A DNA stretch of 15,321 nt. Origin: Propionibacterium sp. (lineage in GTDB: Bacteria > Actinomycetota > Actinomycetes > Propionibacteriales > Propionibacteriaceae). Of the stretch, positions 7,545-12,695 are shown in pieces. Where the stretch lies: contig DURG01000027.1 of assembly GCA_012837465.1 (NCBI GenBank), positions 1-15,321 of the forward strand, written 5' to 3'. The number at the start of each line of letters is the position of its first letter. Position 1 is the first letter of the stretch. The position numbers were made by a program, and so were the translations under genes. The notes beneath the pieces were generated by a model. It was not told the origin of the DNA. It did no database searches and saw only the letters and a list, made by a program, of their open reading frames with translations.

Positions 7545-8480
7545 CTAGGAGTTCCAGCTCGAGCGGTACGAGAACACCTCGTCCACCGCTTCCGCGGGGA
7601 CCTCTTCAAGCGTCTTCCACCGCCACTGCGGATCGTTGTCCTTGTCGACGAGCAGGGCGCGGACACCTTCGACGAAGTCCACCGGGATGACGGACTCTGC
7701 CAGGCGAAGGTCCTGATCCAACACCTCGCTGAGTTGGAGCTTCTCGGCCCGTAGGAGCGCGCGCAGTGCCACGTGGACGGCGAAGGGGGAGCGGGCCCGG
7801 AGGTCGCGGCCGGCTTGCTGGGCGGCCTCATCCGGGTGCGCCTCAAGTGCGCGGGCGATCTCCACCGCATCGTCGGACTCGTAGCATTCCTGGATCCAGG
7901 TCGCGTCGAAGAGCGGCGCGGGCAGCGGGCCGTCGGCCGACTCATCGGCGAGGTTCAGCAGGAGGGCGTCGCCGCCGCTGAACGTGGCGGAGGTCAGCGC
8001 GATGTGCTTGCCGATGGCGCCGGCACGGGAGAGTTGGGTGAGGATGCCGACATCGGGGAAGAAGCCGATCTTCGTCTCGGGCATGGCCATCACGGTGTCG
8101 GCGTAGACGATGCGTCGATCGGCGTGCGCGCCGAGGCCCAGGCCGCCGCCCATCGTGACGCCGCGCATGAAGCTGGTCACCGGCTTGGGGTAGTTGGCGA
8201 TCATGATGTCGAGGGCGTACTCGGTCTCGAGGAACGACAGGAAGTTGCGGTCCTCTGCCACCACCTTGGCAAGCGCCCGCACGTCGGCACCCGCGCAGAA
8301 GCCGCGCTCGCCGTTGCCTGCGATCTCGACGGCGGTCACGTCGTCGTCGTGGCGCCAGGCGGTGAAGGCCTCGTACATCGCAGTCATCATGTCGTGCGTC
8401 AGGGCGTTGATCGCCTGCGGCCGGTTCAGGGTGATGCGGGCGATGCCATCGGTCACGTCGGTGAGGATGAAGTCGGACAT
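7545..8480 (-). CDS. enoyl-CoA hydratase/isomerase family, likely 3-hydroxyisobutyryl-CoA hydrolase
   Basis: Crotonase-fold enzyme, 311 residues from the ATG at 8480. In-frame upstream codons are less likely because MSDFILTDVTDGIARITLNRP is the usual beginning. The oxyanion-hole motif GFCAGADVRAL lies at 60-70 and the second one in MRGVTMGGGLGL. The stretch ETKIGFFPDVG followed by SRAGAIGKHIALTS, and DFVEGVRALLVDKDNDPQW near the C-terminus, are the hallmarks that separate 3-hydroxyisobutyryl-CoA hydrolases (valine degradation) from ordinary hydratases. The protein is somewhat shorter than typical for that group. It follows the SorC-type regulator by 58 bases on the same strand, but no other valine genes are nearby. 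Confidence 0.82.
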   Translation of the reverse strand: MSDFILTDVTDGIARITLNRPQAINALTHDMMTAMYEAFTAWRHDDDVTAVEIAGNGERGFCAGADVRALAKVVAEDRNFLSFLETEYALDIMIANYPKPVTSFMRGVTMGGGLGLGAHADRRIVYADTVMAMPETKIGFFPDVGILTQLSRAGAIGKHIALTSATFSGGDALLLNLADESADGPLPAPLFDATWIQECYESDDAVEIARALEAHPDEAAQQAGRDLRARSPFAVHVALRALLRAEKLQLSEVLDQDLRLAESVIPVDFVEGVRALLVDKDNDPQWRWKTLEEVPAEAVDEVFSYRSSWNS

Positions 8481-8538
8481 GCGCCCCAGCCTAGTGCCGC
8501 CCACCCGTGCGGGGGTAGGCGGATGCATTTCGCGCAGG

Positions 8539-9513
8539 TCAGATGAGCCTGAGGCCGGGATTCATCCGGTGCAGCACGGCGCGCGCGGTGTCCTCGTCGA
8601 TCACCAGATCGGTCGCGACGCCGGCGCGGAGTGCGCCCAGTACCGGGGCGGTCTTGGCGAGGCCCGCCACCACGCAGAACCGGCGGGGGATGAGCTTCAG
8701 TTCGGCCGGCGACATGCCGGTGGAGCGCTTGTTGATCTCCAGGTCCCGGTAGGAGCCGTCCTCGCGGATCATCACGGTGCACACGTCGCCCACGACGCCC
8801 TGGTTGACGAGGTAGCGCTGGTCCGCAGGGCTCAGGTAGTTCGAGGAGTAGACGTGGCTCTGGAGTTCCGCCGCCAGGCCGCCGACGCCGAACAGGGCGA
8901 TCGTGGTGCTTGCACGCACGTCGAGGATGTGCAGGGTGGAGCGCTCGCGCCACATGGCGTCGCGGGTATCGGGGTTGTCGAAGAAGGCGGGCAGGGCCAT
9001 GAGTTGCTGTTGGGCCTGGAATGCGTCGGCGAACTGGCGCACTATCGAGCCGACGTAGGGCAGGCCCGTCGTCTGGGAGTTGGCGCCGCCGTTGAGCCCG
9101 CACACCGTGACGCCGCGCACGTCGCGCGGCTGCAGGTGGCCCGCGATCGCAGACACGGTGGTACCCCAGGCGATGCCGATGGTGTCGTCGTCCTGGACGG
9201 CATCGGTGACGAGGCCGGCGGCGAGGCGCGCGACCTGGTCGAGACGGTAGATCTCCGACGCCCCGGGACGGACCTGGACGATGTGTGCGTCGACGTTGAA
9301 GGCGTTCTTGAAGTAGGTGGAGAGGCGAGAGAGGGGCCGGTTGGGCTCGGCGATGGTGATCCGGACGAGGCCGCGGTCGCGTGATTCCTTGAGCAGCCGT
9401 GACACGGTGGAGCGCGAAACGCCCATCTGGTTGGCGATGGATTCCATGGTCTCGGCCTGCACGTAATACTTGCGGGCGACGCTGAGCAACTGCTCGGTCT
9501 CGGTGTCGTTCAT
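8539..9513 (-). CDS. SorC-family sugar-binding transcriptional regulator
   Basis: A 324-residue regulator with an N-terminal helix-turn-helix (about 17-43, MESIANQMGVSRSTVSRLL) and a C-terminal sugar-phosphate-binding domain. That domain includes the DTIGIAWGTTVSAI segment, GLNGGAN, IALFGVGGL and a GDVCTVMIREDG segment, in the order typical of the SorC/DeoR-like group. These proteins respond to phosphorylated sugars or polyols and often control the operon beside them. The start is the ATG at 9513 with AGGGG upstream. A palindrome overlapping its promoter suggests autoregulation. The glp operon lies about 2 kb away across the accessory region, so control of glycerol genes is possible but unproven. 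Confidence 0.88.
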   Translation of the reverse strand: MNDTETEQLLSVARKYYVQAETMESIANQMGVSRSTVSRLLKESRDRGLVRITIAEPNRPLSRLSTYFKNAFNVDAHIVQVRPGASEIYRLDQVARLAAGLVTDAVQDDDTIGIAWGTTVSAIAGHLQPRDVRGVTVCGLNGGANSQTTGLPYVGSIVRQFADAFQAQQQLMALPAFFDNPDTRDAMWRERSTLHILDVRASTTIALFGVGGLAAELQSHVYSSNYLSPADQRYLVNQGVVGDVCTVMIREDGSYRDLEINKRSTGMSPAELKLIPRRFCVVAGLAKTAPVLGALRAGVATDLVIDEDTARAVLHRMNPGLRLI

Positions 9514-9569
9514 GGCTCAGCCCCTAGTCAGCTAGCGTTTCAGACGCATTCCGCGGCAACGCGTGCCTC

Positions 9570-9575
9570 ATCATA
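9570..9575 (-). promoter_or_regulatory. -10 element of the SorC regulator promoter
   Basis: On the minus strand the sequence reads TATGAT (five of six to TATAAT), about 57 bases before the regulator start. No good -35 hexamer exists 17 bases upstream; that position is occupied by the TGCACG palindrome, consistent with a regulated promoter. Confidence 0.45.
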
Positions 9576-9584
9576 ACCCTCCGG

Positions 9585-9620
9585 TGCACGAACGTGCAGG
9601 AGGCTTGACCTATTCGTGCA
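9585..9620. promoter_or_regulatory. palindromic operator plus half-site, probable SorC regulator target
   Basis: TGCACG-AA-CGTGCA is a perfect palindrome at 9585-9598, and CGTGCA recurs at 9615-9620 exactly 22 bases downstream, about two helical turns. TTCGTGCA there mirrors the TGCACGAA of the palindrome. The palindrome overlaps the -35 position of the minus-strand promoter for the regulator gene. Binding by that regulator is inferred. Confidence 0.5.
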
Positions 9621-9643
9621 GAGAGAGGGGCCGAGGGTGTGGC

Positions 9644-9673
9644 TTGGACTCGGATGCAGCGCGGCCCTATACT
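9644..9673 (+). promoter_or_regulatory. promoter of tRNA-Ala
   Basis: TTGGAC (9644-9649) and TATACT (9668-9673) are separated by 18 bases, each matching the housekeeping sigma consensus at five of six positions. Transcription would start near 9680, a few bases before the mature tRNA. Confidence 0.7.
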
Positions 9674-9686
9674 TGCCACGCACTTC

Positions 9687-9759
9687 GGGGCATTAACTCA
9701 ATTGGTAGAGTGCCACCTTTGCAAGGTGGAAGTTAGGGGTTCGAGTCCCCTATGCTCCA
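9687..9759 (+). tRNA. tRNA-Ala (anticodon TGC)
   Basis: A complete 73-base cloverleaf. The acceptor stem GGGGCAT/ATGCTCC has one G-T pair. The D stem is ACTC/GAGT, the anticodon stem CCACC/GGTGG with loop TTTGCAA, and the T arm AGGGG-TTCGAGT-CCCCT, with A as discriminator. The anticodon TGC reads GCA/GCN alanine codons. The 3' CCA is not encoded. Own promoter upstream and hairpin terminator directly downstream. Confidence 0.97.
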
Positions 9760-9765
9760 CGGCTG

Positions 9766-9800
9766 AACTCCCTAGTCAAACGCCTTTGACTAGGGAGTTT
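9766..9800 (+). terminator. Rho-independent terminator of tRNA-Ala
   Basis: AACTCCCTAGTCAAA and its exact reverse complement form a perfect 15-bp stem around the four-base loop CGCC, followed by T-rich sequence (TTTACTTGTTT). It begins seven bases after the tRNA. Confidence 0.85.
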
Positions 9801-10040
9801 ACTTGTTTCAACTTGGACCCAAGTGCCCTCAGAGAGACAAAACAGAGCTTTCAGATCGCACGTTCATCGCACGCGCCAGCGGCAGTCTGGCCGGGTTCCT
9901 ACTCACACCTTCAGCCACAAGAGCGATGCGGACCACCGGCTGGCAGTTCAGGAGCGCGCCAGGAAATGCGGATGTGCCTGGACCGGTCCCCGATCGGTGG
10001 GTGGGATGAGACGTGCTGTCTGCTCCCGATCGCCTCTCTC
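9801..10040. other. gene-free stretch after tRNA-Ala
   Basis: About 240 bases with no supported gene. Short open frames exist on both strands, but none has a ribosome binding site or a recognisable product. Together with the damaged genes that follow, this suggests decayed accessory DNA. I see no repeat of the tRNA 3' end and no integrase fragment. Confidence 0.5.
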
Positions 10041-10041
10041 C

Positions 10042-10090
10042 GTGTAAAGGTTCTCTTGACGAGGGCAAGGTGTAAAGGTAGTCTTTACAC
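10042..10090 (+). promoter_or_regulatory. promoter and palindromic operator of the toxin-antitoxin-like pair
   Basis: GTGTAAAG-N5-CTTTACAC is a perfect inverted repeat at 10070-10090, ending directly at the ATG of the next gene. GTGTAAAGG also occurs at 10042-10050, 28 bases upstream in direct orientation. A candidate promoter, TTGACG (10056-10061), 17 bases, TAGTCT (10079-10084), lies inside this arrangement and would start transcription at or beside the ATG at 10091, making a leaderless message. The layout fits autorepression, as in known toxin-antitoxin operons; the DNA-binding partner at 10337 is the obvious candidate repressor. Confidence 0.6.
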
Positions 10091-10326
10091 ATGGAGATCC
10101 TTGGTTCGGCGCGTAAGCACGGGATCACGGATGCAGAGATCGAACACGCTTGGCGCCACGCCGTAAGGCTTGTCGAGTATGAATACAACGGTCAGGAACG
10201 CCTGTTGGTGATCGGGCCTGACCAGCACGGACGCTTGCTGGAACTCGTTGCTGTGCTGCAGATGAACCGACTCGGATCATCCACGCTGATCGACTACGAC
10301 CGAAGTTCTACGACTACCTGAGGTGA
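10091..10326 (+). pseudogene. BrnT-like toxin gene with a one-base frameshift
   Basis: The frame from the ATG at 10091 reads MEILGSARKHGITDAEIEHA and then RLLVIGPDQHGRLLELVAV, an order seen in small BrnT-like toxins. In this frame it ends in an unrelated tail at 10321. From about 10258 the expected ending continues in the frame one base over, EPTRIIHADRLRPKFYDYLR, stopping at 10326. Adding one base near 10255-10258 restores a single 78-residue protein. No slippery heptamer is present at the junction, so decay or a sequencing error is more likely than programmed frameshifting. It has no ribosome binding site and sits next to an operator, so it was probably translated leaderless. The exact toxin family is uncertain. 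Confidence 0.75.
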
Positions 10327-10336
10327 GGTGAACGCC

Positions 10337-10579
10337 ATGACCATCAAGACACACAATGACTCGACCGGGCTGGACCAGCTAGACGTCCGTGCGAACCCAG
10401 CCCGCGACGCCGCGCACTTCCGCCGGATTCTCGCTGCCCGGAAGGCAGTGGCGGATGCTGAGCAGGAACTGCGAGACGCAGTACATGAGGCCCGTGAGGC
10501 CGGCGACTCCTGGACCGTTATCGGGGCCGCGCTCGACACGACCCGTCAGGCTGCCTATCAGCGCTTCGGTCGCGACTGA
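10337..10579 (+). CDS. small helix-turn-helix protein, probable antitoxin partner
   Basis: An 80-residue protein with an N-terminal polar part and a central helix of AARKAVADAEQELRDAVHEA type. A C-terminal helix-turn-helix follows: SWTVIGAALDTTRQAAYQRFGRD. That C-terminal motif is widespread in small actinobacterial DNA-binding proteins found beside short toxin-like genes. The ATG at 10337 is preferred over the GTG at 10328 because AGGTGAGG ends eight bases before it. It begins 10 bases after the restored toxin frame, so the two were probably one operon in toxin-first order. The frame looks intact while its partner is broken, as expected when an antitoxin outlives its toxin. It may repress the GTGTAAAG operator (inference). 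Confidence 0.72.
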   Translation: MTIKTHNDSTGLDQLDVRANPARDAAHFRRILAARKAVADAEQELRDAVHEAREAGDSWTVIGAALDTTRQAAYQRFGRD

Positions 10580-10650
10580 ACCGTCGCAGTTCAGAGGGCC
10601 CCTCTCACGCTGGGTGTCGGCCGCGGCGAGTGCCGGCGGACACTGGCCGG

Positions 10651-10980
10651 GTGCCGTCGGCTCAGCGCGAGGCCTGGATGCTGGCCGGACGGCTCTACCA
10701 GCGCGTTCCGGGCGGATGGACGATTGTCGGTGGGCAGATGGTGCAGTTCCATGGGTGGCGCGCAGGGACTGTTCCGACCCGAACGACAACCGATCTTGAC
10801 GCCGGGATTGCCGCCCGGGCCAATTCGTCGGCGTTTCTGTCCATCTCGGGCGCGGTCCAGGAGCTGAGGCTTCGGCCGGTTCTCCACCCCAGCGGTGTCG
10901 AGCATCGGTGGTACAAGAAACTCAACGGTGGAGGCGAGGTTCGGGTTGACACCACTACCGGGGGTCATCCCGGTTTTTGA
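10651..10980 (+). pseudogene. nucleotidyltransferase-fold protein (AbiEii-like), truncated by an insertion
   Basis: The N-terminus reads WTIVGGQMVQFH and then TTTDLDAGI. A GG motif followed about 20 residues later by a D-x-D pair is the signature of the nucleotidyltransferase fold used by AbiEii-type toxins. Numbered from the GTG at 10651 these are G27-G28 and D48/D50; a GTG at 10630 is an alternative start. Later, HRWYKK and EVRVD fit the expected third catalytic strand. Directly after that Asp the frame runs into a 51-bp palindromic insertion and stops, leaving about 109 residues where the family usually has 200 or more. The frame after the insertion, VDIYPVGVSAW, may be the continuation. 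Probably non-functional. Confidence 0.6.
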
Positions 10981-11002
10981 GGGGGGTGACACCCGATAGT
11001 GG
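10952..11002. mobile_element. 51-bp palindromic insertion (miniature element or IS-end remnant)
   Basis: The ends CCACTACCGGGGGTCA (10952-10967) and TGACACCCGATAGTGG (10987-11002) are inverted repeats matching at 14 of 16 positions, around a 19-base centre. The triplet ACA flanks both sides (10949-10951 and 11003-11005), which would be a 3-bp target duplication. It interrupts the nucleotidyltransferase-like frame and supplies the stop codon. No transposase gene is present; it could be a non-autonomous element or the fused ends of a lost insertion sequence. Confidence 0.5.
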
Positions 11003-11069
11003 ACATCTATCCGGTCGGCGTCTCAGCCTGGATCCACCGGTGCCGTGCAGCAACCGAGGCCCACTTCCG

Positions 11070-11152
11070 GGTCCCGAGTGCCGATGGAAAGGCCCCGCAC
11101 GCATCGCCAAGCGTTGCAACGACCTGGCCTTTCCGTCGGTGTATCGAGGGAC
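11070..11152 (+). repeat. REP-like palindromic element, copy 1
   Basis: It starts with GGTCCCGAGTGCC and ends with GGTGTATCGAGGGAC. The centre is an independent hairpin: CCGATGGAAAGGCC (11081-11094) pairs with GGCCTTTCCGTCGG (11126-11139) at 13 of 14 positions. The same boundary sequences occur in copy 2 (opposite strand) and, slightly altered, inside glpB. Confidence 0.7.
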
Positions 11153-11212
11153 TTGACCACCATGGACACGCAGCGGGCCGCATTCATCTGATGCGGCTGG
11201 CGTGGGCTGGTT

Positions 11213-11282
11213 GTCCCTCGATACACCTCGCGGAATGCCCTGTCGGAGGGTCGCTGTGGGCGGCCGCGAGGCACTCGGGACC
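11213..11282 (-). repeat. REP-like palindromic element, copy 2 (inverted)
   Basis: Read on the minus strand it starts GGTCCCGAGTGCC and ends GGTGTATCGAGGGAC, identical to copy 1 at both ends, but the centre differs: a short CTCGCGG/CCGCGAG stem (11227-11233 and 11264-11270) around another sequence. The 15-base outer ends of copies 1 and 2 are perfect inverted repeats of each other, enclosing 60 bases that hold a further 7-bp stem GCCGCAT/ATGCGGC at 11177-11197. Confidence 0.7.
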
Positions 11283-11375
11283 CGACACCTGGCCGCCGCT
11301 CCCCGCCTCCGCCCGAGACCTCGACGCCGTGACGACAGCGGTGTCCTGCAAGGCCCGCCATGTCTCCGCCGACCA
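11283..11375. other. gene-free remainder before glpC
   Basis: No gene or further repeat is visible here. With the repeats on either side, the whole stretch from 11003 to 11435 lacks a supported gene apart from a possible short tail of the broken nucleotidyltransferase frame at its left end. Confidence 0.5.
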
Positions 11376-11431
11376 CGGTGATAACCTGCTACTCCCTACG
11401 ACGAGCTGGCCTGCGCGGCAGGTTGTCACCG
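11376..11431 (-). terminator. inverted repeat after glpC, possible terminator
   Basis: CGGTGATAACCTGC (11376-11389) and GCAGGTTGTCACCG (11418-11431) pair at 13 of 14 positions around a 28-base loop, starting five bases beyond the glpC stop. A long stem at an operon end suggests termination or mRNA protection, but there is no T-run and the loop is large, so the role is uncertain. Confidence 0.45.
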
Positions 11432-11435
11432 GCCG

Positions 11436-12695
11436 TCAGCTGAGGCCGTAGGCCTTGTGCAACAGGACGATCGGGTGGACCGTCTCCACGCCGCTGGAGT
11501 TCTCGATCTGCCAGCGGCAGGTCTCGGTGTCGCACGCGGCGAGGCCGTCGTTGTTGGCCTTGACCATGTCGAACAGCGGCTTGCCGACGGCCTGGGCGAT
11601 CTCGTACTTCTCCTTCTTCAACCCGTAGGTGCCCGCAATGCCGCAGCAGGTGACGTTGCTGTCGATCACCTCGAGGCCCGGGATCATGCGGAGCAGGTCC
11701 GATGCGGGCGTACCCATTCCCTGGCTCTTCAACTGGCACGGCGCGTGGTAGGGCAGGCGCATGTTGACCGGCTTGAAGTCGGTGGGCAGCTCGCCCGCCT
11801 CGTACAGCTCCATCAGGAACTCGGAGATCTCGCGGATGCGGGTGCCGACGTCGAGGAGCTCGGGGTCGTGGATGCCCAGGATTTCGTGCGCCTCGTGCTT
11901 CAGCATGCCGGTGCAGCTACCGGCGGTGCTGATGATCGTGAGGTCGGTGCCGGGCTTGCGGAGTTGGTCGACGAGGCGGCGCACAGAGGCGCTGGCCTGC
12001 TCGAACAGGCCGTTGCTCTGCTCGGCGAGGCCGCAGCAGCCCTGCTTGGGGACGAGCACCTCGTAGCCCAGGAACTCGAGCACCTCGATGGCCTTCTTCG
12101 CCGCGTCCACCTCGAAGTAGCCGCCTGCGCAGCCGTGGAAGTACACGAGCGCGCCGCGCGTGGGGGCCTTCGTCGGCTTGGGCCGCTTCTTCAGCCAGGT
12201 GTGGAGCGACTGCGTCCGCGCCGTGGGCATCGGGGCGCCGCGGTGCACGCCCACGACCTTCTCCATCACGGTGCGGGCCAGCTTGTTGTCCAGCACCGCG
12301 TTCGCGATGGGAGCCACCGGCGTCATCGCCTTGCCCATGAGGACGGTCTGCGTGATCATCCGGTCTCGCACCGGGACGCCGTCCTCGGCCTTCATCACGG
12401 CCCGGGCGAGTGAGTTGATCTCGGCGACGTTGACTCCCTGCGGGCACACGACGGTGCACGTGCCGCAACTGGAGCAGTAGTCGACGGAGTGGTCGACCGA
12501 TTCACCATCGCGGAAGCGCTCCGCCTGGGGGCCGACGAACTTCGGGCCGGGGAACAGCGGCGTGACCGCCGAAACCGGGCAACTCGTCTCGCAGATCGTG
12601 CACTTGACGCACTGGTCGAGGCTCAACCGCTGGAGTTCGGTGTTCAGGCGGTCGCGCAGGCCCTGGGCCCTCTCATCACGTGACTTCTGGCTCAT
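11436..12695 (-). CDS. glpC: anaerobic glycerol-3-phosphate dehydrogenase subunit C
   Basis: Iron-sulfur subunit that anchors the GlpAB dehydrogenase and passes electrons to the quinone pool; 419 residues, close to the E. coli protein. Two ferredoxin-type clusters are encoded at C29/C32/C35/C39 (CVKCTICETSCPV) and C74/C77/C80/C84 (CSSCGTCTVVCPQG). Two CCG-type domains follow, with KQGCCGLAEQSNG and NVTCCGIAGTYG, plus the paired HGCAGGYFE and APCQLKSQG segments. The start is the ATG at 12695, overlapping the glpB stop, with a strong GGAGG a few bases upstream. The longer in-frame extension upstream is arginine-rich read-through of glpB DNA and is rejected. Last gene of the operon. Confidence 0.95.
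   Translation of the reverse strand: MSQKSRDERAQGLRDRLNTELQRLSLDQCVKCTICETSCPVSAVTPLFPGPKFVGPQAERFRDGESVDHSVDYCSSCGTCTVVCPQGVNVAEINSLARAVMKAEDGVPVRDRMITQTVLMGKAMTPVAPIANAVLDNKLARTVMEKVVGVHRGAPMPTARTQSLHTWLKKRPKPTKAPTRGALVYFHGCAGGYFEVDAAKKAIEVLEFLGYEVLVPKQGCCGLAEQSNGLFEQASASVRRLVDQLRKPGTDLTIISTAGSCTGMLKHEAHEILGIHDPELLDVGTRIREISEFLMELYEAGELPTDFKPVNMRLPYHAPCQLKSQGMGTPASDLLRMIPGLEVIDSNVTCCGIAGTYGLKKEKYEIAQAVGKPLFDMVKANNDGLAACDTETCRWQIENSSGVETVHPIVLLHKAYGLS

Noticed and set aside
9639..10166. Open frame reading through the tRNA and its terminator
   Set aside because: It overlaps a complete tRNA gene and a perfect hairpin terminator, and has no recognisable product.
10255..10262. Programmed ribosomal frameshift in the toxin-like gene
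   Set aside because: No slippery heptamer or obvious downstream stimulatory structure at the junction; a one-base deletion or sequencing error explains it more simply.
9760..11435. CRISPR array or att repeats in the accessory region
   Set aside because: Repeats here are two inverted palindromes with unequal centres, not regularly spaced direct repeats, and no second copy of the tRNA 3' end was found.
10999..11451. Open frame of 150 codons across the repeat region before glpC
   Set aside because: It runs through both REP-like elements and into glpC on the other strand, has no ribosome binding site, and its composition is not protein-like; only its first ~20 codons may be a remnant of the interrupted gene.
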